Positions 26,773-36,192 of a DNA stretch of 64,000 bases are shown piece by piece. The stretch is from Pseudobutyrivibrio sp. 49. Lineage in GTDB: Bacteria; Bacillota; Clostridia; Lachnospirales; Lachnospiraceae. A program made the translations under genes and the position numbers. A model generated the notes under the pieces. The model had not been told where the DNA came from. It saw nothing but the letters and a program-made list of their open reading frames with translations, and made no database searches. Location: NCBI RefSeq assembly GCF_900100545.1, contig NZ_FNDP01000001.1:163115-227114 (forward strand). Reading direction: 5' to 3'. The number at the start of each line of letters is the position of its first letter. The stretch's first letter is position 1.

Positions 26773-27717
26773 ATGGAATTTAATCATTATTCGGTTCTCT
26801 TACATGAGACAGTGGACAATTTGAATATTAAACCTGACGGAATCTATGTTGATGGCACATTGGGAGGTGGCGGCCATTCTTTTGAGATAGCCAGTCACCT
26901 TACTACAGGACATCTTTACGGATTTGATCAGGACACCGACGCCCTAAAGGCAGCTGGGGAGAGGCTTGCATGTTACGGGGATAAGGTCACCAGAATTCAT
27001 AGTAATTATGAATTCATGAAGGAGCGTCTTGCAGAGCTTGGTGTTACAAAGGTGGATGGCATAATGCTTGATCTTGGAGTTTCCAGCTTCCAGCTTGACG
27101 AGGCAGACAGAGGATTTACTTACAGAGTAGAGGATGCTCCTTTGGATATGCGTATGGACAAGGACAATCCTATGACGGCTGCTGATATAGTTAATACTTA
27201 TTCAGCAGAGGATTTGACCCGCGTCCTATACACATATGGTGAGGAAAAATTTTCAAAGCAGATTGTTAAAAACATCATCAAGGAGAGAGAAAAAGCTCCA
27301 ATACTTACAGCTGGTCAGCTTAATAAAATCATTGCTGAGAGTATTCCAAAGAAGGCTCAGGTTGGTCAGGGTCATCCTTCAAAGAGAACCTATCAGGCTC
27401 TCAGAATAGAATTAAACAGAGAACTTACTGTTCTAGAAGATCATATAGACGATATGATTGATTTACTTAATCCAGGTGGAAGACTTTGTATCATCACCTT
27501 CCATTCGTTGGAGGACAGAATTACAAAGGTTGCCTTTAAGAGAAATGAGGATCCTTGTACATGTCCAAAGAACTTCCCGGTATGTGTTTGTGGGAAAAAG
27601 TCAAAGGGTAAAGTGGTTACTAGAAAGCCAATATTACCAAGCAATGAGGAGCTGGAGGCAAATTCCCGCTCAAAGAGTGCGAAGCTTAGAGTATTCGAGC
27701 GTGGTGACGAAGCCTAA
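26773..27717 (+). CDS. rsmH: 16S rRNA m4C1402 methyltransferase RsmH
   Basis: 314 residues. SAM-dependent methyltransferase with GTLGGGGHS (SAM loop), [23 protein letters not shown] and the C-terminal [12 protein letters not shown] is eight bases before the ATG, which follows mraZ by eight bases. Confidence 0.96.
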   Translation: MEFNHYSVLLHETVDNLNIKPDGIYVDGTLGGGGHSFEIASHLTTGHLYGFDQDTDALKAAGERLACYGDKVTRIHSNYEFMKERLAELGVTKVDGIMLDLGVSSFQLDEADRGFTYRVEDAPLDMRMDKDNPMTAADIVNTYSAEDLTRVLYTYGEEKFSKQIVKNIIKEREKAPILTAGQLNKIIAESIPKKAQVGQGHPSKRTYQALRIELNRELTVLEDHIDDMIDLLNPGGRLCIITFHSLEDRITKVAFKRNEDPCTCPKNFPVCVCGKKSKGKVVTRKPILPSNEELEANSRSKSAKLRVFERGDEA

Positions 27718-27778
27718 GCAGATAGAGAATTTTGGGTGCTAGTTTTGATTACTAGTTTAAATTGAGGAATAGAGAGAT

Positions 27779-28267
27779 ATGCAGGAATTAAAGACTTACT
27801 ATTACAACGATGGCAATGCCGTCCGCAAAGAGACAGAATACCAGTTGCGTCCGGCTAGAAGTCTGCCTACACGTGAGCAGCGTGAGCGTGAAAAGCGTGA
27901 GGATGCCATCCGTCGCCAGAAGATTACAGATAGAAGACGTGTAGCAGCTCTTAGAAAGAATAGATTGTTAACAGGTTATATGATTATGGCAGTTGTTCTT
28001 ACCTGCTTTATGCTCGTGGGCTATGTGGCACTTCAGACTAACGTTACAACAAGAATGGGACACATTGCAGATATGGAAAATGAGCTTTCTACCATCAATG
28101 CTGATAACAATGCAGCTGAGAGTAGAATCGCTACAAATACCAATCTTTCAGAGATAAAAGACAAGGCTATAAATGAGTTGGGAATGGTATATGCAACCAG
28201 CAACCAAATAGTGTATTATAGTATAGATGGTTCTGACTACATGAGTCAGTACAAGGATATACCATAG
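27779..28267 (+). CDS. ftsL: FtsL-like cell division protein
   Basis: 162 residues: a long basic cytoplasmic region (1-65), one membrane helix (about 66-86, TGYMIMAVVLTCFMLVGYVAL) and an extracytoplasmic coiled coil. Topology and position between rsmH and the division PBP define it as FtsL/DivIC-type; sequence alone is poorly conserved. The N-terminal tail is longer than in B. subtilis FtsL. Confidence 0.8.
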   Translation: MQELKTYYYNDGNAVRKETEYQLRPARSLPTREQREREKREDAIRRQKITDRRRVAALRKNRLLTGYMIMAVVLTCFMLVGYVALQTNVTTRMGHIADMENELSTINADNNAAESRIATNTNLSEIKDKAINELGMVYATSNQIVYYSIDGSDYMSQYKDIP

Positions 28268-28280
28268 GAAGATACGCATA

Positions 28281-30353
28281 ATGCCTAGTAATAAAAAACG
28301 ACGAAGAATAAAACCTAATAAAAAGATTTTAAAAAGAATGCAAAGAAAACTCTGGCTGGTATTTGGAGTTGTTTGTATTCTTTTTGTTGTTCTAATAGGA
28401 CGCATAATGTACATCCAGTACACTAGTGGTGATAAATACGAAAAGATAGTTTTGGCTCAACAAAAATACGACAGCTCGATTATTCCTTTTCAGAGAGGAA
28501 ATATTGTTGATACCAGAGGAACAGTATTGGCCACCAGCGTTGATGTTTACAACGTTATTCTAGATAGTAAGGTTCTAAATGATAATGAAAAAAAGGCTAA
28601 GGACAAAAATAAGGATAGCTGCATTACAGCCACAGTAAACCTGGTAGCTGAGTGCTTCCCAGAAATAGATAAAGAGAAGATTCGTACTCAGCTTGAGGAA
28701 CATCCAAAATCTGCATATTTTGTATTGGCTAAAAAGGTTCCTTACGAAGAGATGGCTGCATTTGAAGAGAAGAAAGCTTCAAAAGAATACAAAGGAAAGG
28801 TCTTTGGTATTTGGTTTGAAAAGGAATATGTAAGACAGTATCCATATGGAAGTCTGGCAGCAGCTACCATAGGTTATGCAAGTAGCGGTAATGTTGGTGT
28901 AATTGGTCTTGAAAACAAATATTCAAATGTTTTGAACGGAATTAACGGACGTACCTATGGATACCTTAATTCCGACAGTAACCTTGAACAGACGACAATT
29001 GATGCCACTAACGGTAACAACATTGTTTTATCTCTGGACGTTAACATCCAGACTATTGCTGAAAATGCTATAAAAGATTGGAACGAGAAGACAATGGCTC
29101 AGTGGAATGCAGACCATCCTGATGAGCCAGAGTATCAGGGTTCACTTCATACAGCTGCGCTGGTTATGAATCCTAATACAGGTGAGATTCTTGCCATGGC
29201 TCAATATCCATCCTTTGATTTGAACAATCCAAGGGATTTATCTGCATATTACACAGAAGAGCAGATTGCGGAAATGTCTACAGATGACAAGATGGATAAG
29301 CTTAATAAAATCTGGCAGAATTTTCCAATTACATATACCTATGAGCCAGGTTCTACCTTTAAGCCTTTTACCGTAGCTATGGGACTTGAGACAGGTGCCT
29401 TATCAGGCAGTGAGACCTATTTTTGTGATGGTGGTGAGATGATTTCCGGCTATCCAAAGTTGGTAAGATGTGTTGCCCACAATAAAGGTGGTCACGGCAC
29501 ACAGACTATTGCAGATGCATTGTCCAATTCCTGCAACGATGCCCTTATGCAGATGGTAAGAGTCATCGGCGCAGATACATTTTCTGATTATCAGTCGATA
29601 TTTGGATTTGGACAGAAGACAGGCATCGACCTTACAGGTGAAGCCAGCACAGCAGGACTTATTTATAGCAAGGACGATTTACATTCCGCTATTAACCTTG
29701 CTACAAATTCTTTCGGTCAGAACTTTAATACTACTATGATTCAGCTTGGAACAGGTTTCTGTTCCCTTGTAAATGGAGGTAATTTATATGAGCCACATCT
29801 TGTTAAGAAGATTACCGATTCAAATGGTAATACTGTTAGCGAGATTGAGCCTAATCTTTTAAAGAAGACAGTTTCAAAAGAGGTTAGTGATATACTTAAG
29901 GAATATCTTCACTTCGTAGTATCTGATGGTACTGGAAAGACTGCCGGTGTTAACGGATATACCATCGGTGGTAAGACAGGTACAGCGGAGAAGCTTCCTC
30001 GAGGCAATCACAAATACCTGGTTTCCTTCATTGGCTTTGCACCTGTTGATAATCCGCAGCTTGTAGTATATGTTATTGTTGATGAACCTGGAGTAGGAGC
30101 AGAGGGCAACAATCAGGCCCACAGTAGCTTCGCCCAGGAGATTGTTCATAACATTTTTGAACAGGCATTACCTTATATGGGTGTTGAATCTTCTCTTACA
30201 GAAGAAGAGGAGGCTGCCGCAGCATCAGCTCTTACCGAGGCTGCTCAGCAGAGCGAGCCGGATGAAGGTGTAGCTGAGGACACACCTGAGGGTGGCGAGT
30301 CCACAGCAGACCCGTCCGTAACCCCAGATAATGGTAACGAAGATCAAAACTAA
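28281..30353 (+). CDS. Division-specific class B penicillin-binding protein (PBP2B/SpoVD type)
   Basis: 690 residues: one N-terminal membrane helix (about 22-43), a dimerisation/pedestal domain, and a transpeptidase domain with Ser358 in STFK, Ser417 in SCN and KTG at 565-567. It cross-links septal peptidoglycan with FtsW. There is no PASTA domain; instead a 45-residue acidic tail (Glu, Ala, Pro, Thr) ends the protein. Starts 14 bases after ftsL. Confidence 0.93.
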   Translation: MPSNKKRRRIKPNKKILKRMQRKLWLVFGVVCILFVVLIGRIMYIQYTSGDKYEKIVLAQQKYDSSIIPFQRGNIVDTRGTVLATSVDVYNVILDSKVLNDNEKKAKDKNKDSCITATVNLVAECFPEIDKEKIRTQLEEHPKSAYFVLAKKVPYEEMAAFEEKKASKEYKGKVFGIWFEKEYVRQYPYGSLAAATIGYASSGNVGVIGLENKYSNVLNGINGRTYGYLNSDSNLEQTTIDATNGNNIVLSLDVNIQTIAENAIKDWNEKTMAQWNADHPDEPEYQGSLHTAALVMNPNTGEILAMAQYPSFDLNNPRDLSAYYTEEQIAEMSTDDKMDKLNKIWQNFPITYTYEPGSTFKPFTVAMGLETGALSGSETYFCDGGEMISGYPKLVRCVAHNKGGHGTQTIADALSNSCNDALMQMVRVIGADTFSDYQSIFGFGQKTGIDLTGEASTAGLIYSKDDLHSAINLATNSFGQNFNTTMIQLGTGFCSLVNGGNLYEPHLVKKITDSNGNTVSEIEPNLLKKTVSKEVSDILKEYLHFVVSDGTGKTAGVNGYTIGGKTGTAEKLPRGNHKYLVSFIGFAPVDNPQLVVYVIVDEPGVGAEGNNQAHSSFAQEIVHNIFEQALPYMGVESSLTEEEEAAAASALTEAAQQSEPDEGVAEDTPEGGESTADPSVTPDNGNEDQN

Positions 30354-30364
30354 GGAGTTTTATT

Positions 30365-31312
30365 ATGTTAGAAGTTTTTTTACCAATGATAGTTGCATTT
30401 TTTATAGTTGTAGCGCTGGCGCCAGTGTGTATTCCATTACTTCGTAGACTTAAGATGGGAAACACAGAGCGTGAGTACATTAAGGAGCACAAAGCAAAGA
30501 ATGGTACACCTTCAATGGGTGGCATCATGATACTTATTGCATTTGCTGTTACAGCTATTTTGTTTGGAAGAAATGTTCCGCATATCTATCCAATCGTTAT
30601 TCTTACAGTTGGCTTTGGTGTTCTTGGTTTTGTAGATGATTTACTCAAGGCTTTGAAGCGAAGCTCAGACGGTCTTAAGGCATGGCAGAAGATGCTTGGT
30701 CAGATCGTTCTTACAACAGGCTTTGCTGTATATATGGTAAAGTTTTCTGATGTTTCTTTAGAACTTAGAATTCCAGCAACAGGTGCTTTTGTGGATATTA
30801 GCTGGCTTGCAATTCCACTTCTTTTCCTTGCAGTGCTTGGAACAGTTAATGGTGCCAATTTTACAGATGGTCTTGATGGTCTTGCCACTTCAGTTACACT
30901 TGCAATTGCAGGTTTCTGGGGACTTGTAGCAATTCATCTTTATTCAGATATTACTCCAGCAATTGCTGCCATGATTGGTGCATTGTTTGGATTTTTAATG
31001 TTTAATGTACATCCTGCTAAGATTTTCATGGGCGACACAGGTTCACTTGCTCTTGGTGCATTCGTTGTATCAGTTGCATACACTTTACAGATGCCTATCT
31101 TCATTATCGTTGTTGCTCTGATTTATCTTGCAGAGGTTCTTTCTGTTATTCTTCAGGTAGGTTACTTTAAGATGACAGGTGGAAAGAGAATTTTCAGAAT
31201 GGCACCAATTCATCATCACTATGAGCTCGGTGGTTGGTCTGAGGTAAAGGTTGTTGCTGTATTTACAACAGTTACAATTTTCTTATGTACATTCGCATAC
31301 TTTTTAGTATAG
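30365..31312 (+). CDS. mraY: Phospho-N-acetylmuramoyl-pentapeptide transferase
   Basis: 315 residues, about ten membrane helices. It makes lipid I. Visible catalytic blocks: TPSMGG, GFVDDLLK, NFTDGLDGLA, MGDTGSLALG and the His loop APIHHHYE. AAGGAG precedes the ATG. ftsW follows directly; murD, usually here, is absent. Confidence 0.96.
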   Translation: MLEVFLPMIVAFFIVVALAPVCIPLLRRLKMGNTEREYIKEHKAKNGTPSMGGIMILIAFAVTAILFGRNVPHIYPIVILTVGFGVLGFVDDLLKALKRSSDGLKAWQKMLGQIVLTTGFAVYMVKFSDVSLELRIPATGAFVDISWLAIPLLFLAVLGTVNGANFTDGLDGLATSVTLAIAGFWGLVAIHLYSDITPAIAAMIGALFGFLMFNVHPAKIFMGDTGSLALGAFVVSVAYTLQMPIFIIVVALIYLAEVLSVILQVGYFKMTGGKRIFRMAPIHHHYELGGWSEVKVVAVFTTVTIFLCTFAYFLV

Positions 31313-31330
31313 GGGAGTTGTTTTACTTTT

Positions 31331-32488
31331 ATGGCAAGAGATAAGGAGCTGGCTGCTTCCAGAAGGGAGGCCAGACAGCGAAAGAAAATTAAAAAGCTTT
31401 TAAATTTCGATTACACCTTGCTTTTTATTGTTGTGTTTATTTTGGCCTTTGGCCTGGTTATGCTTTACAGCACCTCTGCTTATGCAGCGTCTCTTAAGAT
31501 AGGAGATTCTACTTACTACCTTAAGAAGCAATTATTTGCGGCAGGACTTGGCTTTGTAGGCATGAGCTTCTTTACAAAAGTTGATTATAGAAGATGGAGT
31601 GCATTTGTTATTCCGATTTATTTTGTTTCTATTTTCTTATGTGTAATTGTTAATTTCGTAGGTACTACCTTGAATGGTTCTACACGTTGGCTTAAGGTAG
31701 GCGGAATTTCTGTGCAGCCATCAGAGATTGGAAAGGTTTCAGTTATTCTGCTCATAGCTTTTGTAGTTGATAGAGCGCCAAAGCATCAACGTACAATTCA
31801 GGGAACTATTCGTACCTTGGCACTTATTCTTCCAATATTTGGTGTAGTAGCATATAACAATCTGTCTACAGCGATTATCATTGCAGGTATAGCTTTTGTT
31901 ATGACATTTGTGGCATCACCAAAATACAGACCATTCTTCCTTGCTGGTGCAGGCTTTGTTGGTTTGGGACTTTTGGCAATACACTTTGTTAGCTACAGAG
32001 CACAGCGTATCTCAGCATGGCTTCATCCAGAGGATTATATAGAGGATACTGGATTCCAGATTCTTCAAGGACTTTACGCCATTGGTAGTGGTGGATTGTT
32101 TGGAAAGGGGCTTGGTGGCAGTATGCAAAAATACATTGTGCCAGAGGCTCAGAATGATATGATTTTTTCTATTATCTGTGAGGAATTAGGTATATTCGGC
32201 GCAGTTTGTATTATCCTTTTATATATCCTCCTGCTTTACAGATTACTTTTCATAGCTACTCACGCCAAGGATATGTTTGGTTCATATATTTGTATCGGTA
32301 TAATGGCTCATATTGCGCTTCAGGTTGTACTTAACATTGCCGTTGTTACCAATTCAATTCCAAATACAGGTGTTTCTTTACCGCTAATTAGTTACGGTGG
32401 AACATCAGTGGCGATTCTTTTATCAGAATTTGGATTGGCCCTTAGCGTGTCTAAGAATATGGATTTTGATGGGGAGGAATATGAGTAG
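31331..32488 (+). CDS. ftsW: Septal peptidoglycan glycosyltransferase FtsW
   Basis: 385 residues of the SEDS family with about ten membrane helices. Signature blocks: GSTRWLKVGGISVQPSEIGK and TGVSLPLISYGGTSV. It polymerises septal glycan with the PBP upstream. A basic N-terminal stretch precedes the first helix. Its last eight bases overlap divIB, so translation is likely coupled. Confidence 0.94.
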   Translation: MARDKELAASRREARQRKKIKKLLNFDYTLLFIVVFILAFGLVMLYSTSAYAASLKIGDSTYYLKKQLFAAGLGFVGMSFFTKVDYRRWSAFVIPIYFVSIFLCVIVNFVGTTLNGSTRWLKVGGISVQPSEIGKVSVILLIAFVVDRAPKHQRTIQGTIRTLALILPIFGVVAYNNLSTAIIIAGIAFVMTFVASPKYRPFFLAGAGFVGLGLLAIHFVSYRAQRISAWLHPEDYIEDTGFQILQGLYAIGSGGLFGKGLGGSMQKYIVPEAQNDMIFSIICEELGIFGAVCIILLYILLLYRLLFIATHAKDMFGSYICIGIMAHIALQVVLNIAVVTNSIPNTGVSLPLISYGGTSVAILLSEFGLALSVSKNMDFDGEEYE

Positions 32489-33245
32489 AAGAGCTAGAAG
32501 ACGAAGAAAAGCCTTTGTGCTTGTTTTTATAGAATTTGTTCTGGCTGTGGTTATTGTTGCATCCGTGCTGGGCGCAGGCGCATATTTTATGTGCCCAATT
32601 AAAGAGCTTTCCGTGGAGGGCACAGATCTTTATACAGCCGACGAGATAAAGAATTATATTTTGGATGATGAATATTCAGGGAATGCAGTATATGCGTTTT
32701 TTAAGAATAAGCTTTTCCCTAAGGGAGATGCTGAATTTATAGATTCCTTCGATGTTAAAATGACTGGATTAAATTCAATTACAATTGTTTGTAATGAGAA
32801 GAAGATTCTTGGGTACATATATCAGGAGGATGGAAAATACGTTTATTTTAATCATAGTGGAGAAATAGTCGAGATTAGTGAGACTTTTGTGGATAGAGGG
32901 TACATGAAAGTTGAAGGTGTTGTCTGTGAAAACCCAGAGAGAGGTGAAAAGCTTCCTATCGGTAAAGAACAGATTGGATATCTTACCTCATTAATCAAGA
33001 TATTAAATAAAAATGATTTAATGCCAAATGTGGTTTCATATGATGAAGATGGACGAATAATTTTGTCTTATGACACCTATAATATTGCTCTTGGAAGTAG
33101 CGTTTATCTGGAGGAGAAGATTGACCGTGCACTTAGGATTCTTCCACAGCTTGATGGAATGACCGGAACACTACATCTTGAGAATTATTCCAGCGCTAAC
33201 ACAGATATTGTATTCGAAAAGGACTCTGGAGAGGAAGAAAATTAA
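32481..33245 (+). CDS. divIB: Cell division protein FtsQ/DivIB
   Basis: 254 residues from ATG 32481 (GGGGAGG upstream; the longer frame overlaps ftsW widely). A very basic cytoplasmic start (SRRARRRRK), one membrane helix (about 10-33), a POTRA-type domain (IKELSVEGTDLYTADEI) and a beta-domain. It scaffolds FtsL/DivIC at the divisome. murG, which often precedes it, is absent. Confidence 0.88.
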   Translation: MSRRARRRRKAFVLVFIEFVLAVVIVASVLGAGAYFMCPIKELSVEGTDLYTADEIKNYILDDEYSGNAVYAFFKNKLFPKGDAEFIDSFDVKMTGLNSITIVCNEKKILGYIYQEDGKYVYFNHSGEIVEISETFVDRGYMKVEGVVCENPERGEKLPIGKEQIGYLTSLIKILNKNDLMPNVVSYDEDGRIILSYDTYNIALGSSVYLEEKIDRALRILPQLDGMTGTLHLENYSSANTDIVFEKDSGEEEN

Positions 33246-33265
33246 CTTTTTTTGATAAAAAACGG

Positions 33266-33294
33266 TTGATAAATAGAGTGAAAAAATATAATAT
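33266..33294 (+). promoter_or_regulatory. Candidate ftsZ promoter
   Basis: TTGATA (33266-33271) followed by TATAATATTAT; TAATAT at 33289-33294 has 17-base spacing. A small CCTC-CCTTA-GAGG hairpin (about 33333-33346) lies before the ribosome site. Confidence 0.5.
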
Positions 33295-33367
33295 TATATA
33301 TAGTATTTTGGTATTAGAGAATTTGTTTGACCTCCCTTAGAGGTTTAATAATAAGGAGGATAAAGTT

Positions 33368-34585
33368 TTGATTAACATTACGACTGACGAGACAGGGGCT
33401 CCTGTCAGAATCATTGTTGTAGGCGTAGGCGGCGCCGGCAATAATGCAGTAAAGCGTATGGTTGAAGAGGGAATTGGGGGAGTTGAGTTCATTGGCATCA
33501 ACACTGATAAGCAGGCGTTGGATTTATGTAAGGCGCCTACTCTTTTAGCTATAGGTGAGAAAACAACAGGTGGAAAGGGCGCTGGCGCAAATCCAGAAGT
33601 AGGCATGAAGTCTGCTGAGGAGAGCGCAGAGGATATTTCAGCTGCTATTAAGGGAGCTGATATGGTATTCATCACATGTGGTATGGGTGGTGGTACTGGT
33701 ACAGGTGCTGCTCCAGTTGTTGCTAGAATCGCAAAGGAACAGGGCATCCTTACAGTAGGTATTGTTACAAAGCCTTTCCAGTTTGAAGGAAAGCCACGTA
33801 TGAATAATGCCCTTAATGGTATTGAAAGATTAAAGGAGAGCGTAGATACTCTTATCGTTATCCCTAACCAGAAGCTTGTTGAAATCTGCAACAAGTCTAT
33901 GGGTATCGGAGAGAGCTTCCGCATGGCAGATCAGGTGCTTCACCAGTCTGTTCAGGGTATCACAGATCTCATTACTAAGAATTCACTTATTAACCTTGAC
34001 TTTGCTGATGTTCAGACAGTTATGAAGGACAAGGGCTTAGCACATGTAGGTATCGGTTCTGCTAAGGGTGATGAGAAGGCTCTTGAGGCTGTTAAGGCAG
34101 CTGTTGCTTCTCCACTTCTTGAGACAAGCATCCAGGGTGCTACAGATGTTATCGTTAATATCTGTGGTGATGTTGGTCTTAACGATGCAAACGAGGCTAC
34201 ATCTTATGTTCAGGATATGACAGGCGCAGATGCAAATATTATCCTTGGTATTACAGTAGATGAGACTATGGATGACGAAGTATCTGTTACAGTTATTGCT
34301 ACAGGTCTTGGTGAGCCAGTTTCTACACCAGGAATGCGTACAGCTTCAGGTATGATGTACAACGCACAGCCTAGACAGTCTAGTGCTGATATTCTTGCAA
34401 GCATGCAGCGTACAGTAGCTCCAGCTGGACAGGCAGGTGTTACAAATCCTACACCAGTTGTTAACAGAGCTGTTACACCTACTACACCTATACAGAAGCA
34501 GGTTACACCAGTGGCACCTACAGAGAGCACAGTTCCAGAGCTCAATATTAAGATGCCAGATTTCATGAGCTCAATTAAGAAATAA
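33368..34585 (+). CDS. ftsZ: Cell division GTPase FtsZ
   Basis: 405 residues from a TTG start set by AAGGAGG. GTP-binding blocks [11 protein letters not shown] and [13 protein letters not shown], the T7-loop region [11 protein letters not shown], a Ser/Thr/Pro/Gln-rich linker (about 325-385) and a conserved C-terminal peptide [11 protein letters not shown], which binds partner proteins. It forms the Z ring. No ftsA or sepF is adjacent. Confidence 0.97.
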   Translation: MINITTDETGAPVRIIVVGVGGAGNNAVKRMVEEGIGGVEFIGINTDKQALDLCKAPTLLAIGEKTTGGKGAGANPEVGMKSAEESAEDISAAIKGADMVFITCGMGGGTGTGAAPVVARIAKEQGILTVGIVTKPFQFEGKPRMNNALNGIERLKESVDTLIVIPNQKLVEICNKSMGIGESFRMADQVLHQSVQGITDLITKNSLINLDFADVQTVMKDKGLAHVGIGSAKGDEKALEAVKAAVASPLLETSIQGATDVIVNICGDVGLNDANEATSYVQDMTGADANIILGITVDETMDDEVSVTVIATGLGEPVSTPGMRTASGMMYNAQPRQSSADILASMQRTVAPAGQAGVTNPTPVVNRAVTPTTPIQKQVTPVAPTESTVPELNIKMPDFMSSIKK

Positions 34586-34600
34586 TTATATGAATTAGTA

Positions 34601-34630
34601 AAGGCACTGCATTTGCAGTGCCTTTTTTAT
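34601..34630. terminator. Bidirectional terminator after ftsZ
   Basis: AAGGCACTGC-ATTT-GCAGTGCCTT (34601-34624) and TTTTTT; the A-rich left side makes it usable for the convergent channel gene, whose stop lies right at it. Confidence 0.88.
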
Positions 34631-35364
34631 AACTCATATTTACCTTTTTTCTTGGTTATTTCAGCCATGTAGGCTGCAGTTATAATACCAGTCGGAAGAG
34701 CGATGACAGCCATTCCTACCAATGCTGAAATCATTGTAATAAATCGTCCTACCGGAGTAACAGGATATATATCACCATACCCAATTGTAGTAATAGAAAT
34801 AGTAGCCCAATACAAGGCATCAAAGAAGGTATCAAACAGATTTGGTTCTAGCTGGAACACCAGCATTGCTGATACTATTATATAAACTATAATCAAAATC
34901 AATACTGCTAAAAGCTGAGCCTTAACTTTTCTTATTACATTTGCAATGATAATCATTGTTTTAGAGTATCTAACCAGTTTTAAAACTCTAAAGATTCTAA
35001 ACAATCTGAAAAGCGAGATTATCGTTGAGACTGGAAAGAAGATATATAAAACCGGAGAAATTGACAACAAATCAAATAATGCTAAAGGTGTAAAAATATA
35101 AGCTATGTAGGCTCTATAATGCTTGTAGCCCATTTTATAATCTGCAGTATAAATTCGTGCTATGTAATCAATAATAAAGAGTATACTTACAGCTACATCA
35201 ATAATAAGAGTAAGTAGATTATTTCCTTTTTGAGTCAAAGGAACAAGACCTACGATAATAGCCACAGTCATTAGCCTATCGTAAGCCCGGCTAGAAACAT
35301 CACCAATAGACGACACCTCTAGCACTTCATATATTCGACGTTTAAAATCGTATTCAGTACCCAT
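34627..35364 (-). CDS. Voltage-gated-type potassium channel (six TM)
   Basis: 245 residues: four-helix voltage-sensor-like part with an S4 segment of spaced Arg/Lys (RLFRIFRVLKLVRYSK), then pore helices and the selectivity filter TTIGYGD. The length and lack of a C-terminal RCK or nucleotide-binding domain place it with short Kv-like bacterial channels. It probably conducts K+ outward on depolarisation. Its start codon overlaps the stop of the small membrane protein upstream (TAATG), so translation is coupled. Confidence 0.88.
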   Translation of the reverse strand: MGTEYDFKRRIYEVLEVSSIGDVSSRAYDRLMTVAIIVGLVPLTQKGNNLLTLIIDVAVSILFIIDYIARIYTADYKMGYKHYRAYIAYIFTPLALFDLLSISPVLYIFFPVSTIISLFRLFRIFRVLKLVRYSKTMIIIANVIRKVKAQLLAVLILIIVYIIVSAMLVFQLEPNLFDTFFDALYWATISITTIGYGDIYPVTPVGRFITMISALVGMAVIALPTGIITAAYMAEITKKKGKYEL

Positions 35365-35531
35365 TAGATGTTACCACCTTTAATAAATGCAATAATACCT
35401 AAAACAATCAATGCAATAGTAAGGATGTCACATAACAGCACAAAAATTTTTGCCTGCTTTGTACGTGCATCCTTTGTAAGGCCGGAATCACTAATTAAGA
35501 TATCTTTGTTATTACCTTCTTTTTTATTCAT
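35364..35531 (-). CDS. 55-residue membrane protein coupled to the K+ channel
   Basis: A short frame with AGGAG eight bases before its ATG at 35531. The protein has a charged, soluble start of 28 residues (many Lys and Asp) and one long hydrophobic helix (about 29-50, VLLCDILTIALIVLGIIAF), ending KGGNI. Its TAA overlaps the channel ATG by one base, so the two are made together. No family is recognised. A channel-associated subunit or chaperone is a reasonable guess from the coupling, not shown by sequence. Confidence 0.72.
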   Translation of the reverse strand: MNKKEGNNKDILISDSGLTKDARTKQAKIFVLLCDILTIALIVLGIIAFIKGGNI

Positions 35532-35710
35532 AGTTATAATCTCCTAAAATAAATAATATCATCTTAATGTGAAAAAAAATTATACACATTATGTAGATTT
35601 TCGTATCTTTATCCCAACAGTATACTTGCAAAACTTGTAGGAAGTGGAAGGTGAGAGATTCATTTTTTGTAAATCAAGATTTTATTTTAAAAATAATCTG
35701 AAATATTGTA

Positions 35711-35739
35711 TTGACACTGTATAATTGTAATGATATAGT
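35711..35739 (+). promoter_or_regulatory. Tryptophan operon promoter
   Basis: TTGACA (35711-35716), 17 bases, TATAGT (35734-35739) with an extended TGA just before it. Confidence 0.8.
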
Positions 35740-35745
35740 TACTTC

Positions 35746-36034
35746 AACGTAATAAAGTACTAAACCGATGAGGGAGAAGAGTACCTCTACATGATTCTTT
35801 TTAGAGAGCTGTGATGGTGGGATGCAGTAAGATAGTGTTTTGGGAATGGACTCCTGAGGGCGTGAGGAAATAGCATTATTGCTAGAGTATTGCACGACGG
35901 AAGGCACTCGTTAGTTGCCAGGGATATGATGGTATCCTGATAAGCGCATGAGTAAATCATGAATTCAAGGTGGCACCGCGGAATAAATTTTCGTCCTTGA
36001 TAGAAACGTGACGTTTCTATCAAGGGCTTTTTTA
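35746..36034 (+). promoter_or_regulatory. T-box leader, tryptophan specifier
   Basis: About 290 bases. Stem I starts near GATGAGGGAGAAGAGTACCTC; the specifier loop reads GGGAA-TGG-ACTCC with TGG at 35847-35849, a Trp codon. The T-box sequence GGTGGCACCGCGG is at 35969-35981, and a terminator follows. Uncharged tRNA-Trp would pair at the specifier and T-box and prevent termination, so the operon is on when tryptophan is scarce. Confidence 0.93.
35995..36034 (+). terminator. T-box regulatory terminator
   Basis: A 14-bp stem (35995-36008 with 36012-36025), loop TGA, then GCTTTTTT. It is mutually exclusive with the antiterminator that includes the T-box. Confidence 0.9.
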
Positions 36035-36192
36035 GTTTAGAGCGGCTAGAAAAACTAGGTAAGCGCGAGCAGGAAGGCTCCATGCAAGCTAGGAAGGAAC
36101 CCGAAGGGGAGGTTGCCTAGCGAAGTATGGAAGGTGGCCTGCGGGAGCATAAAAAAGCAGGATGCCGCTCAATAGTAGAAAGGAGAATAGAC
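36035..36192 (+). other. Leader between T-box terminator and trpD
   Basis: 158 bases without a supported gene. GCTAGG at 36089 and CCTAGC at 36116 can pair around a GAAG-capped inner stem, so a second hairpin may form. The frame from ATG 36127 is in phase with trpD but lacks a ribosome site, so I take it as leader. Confidence 0.5.

Noticed and set aside
36127-36192. N-terminal extension of trpD
   Set aside because: No ribosome site, and the TrpD family starts near the ATG at 36193.
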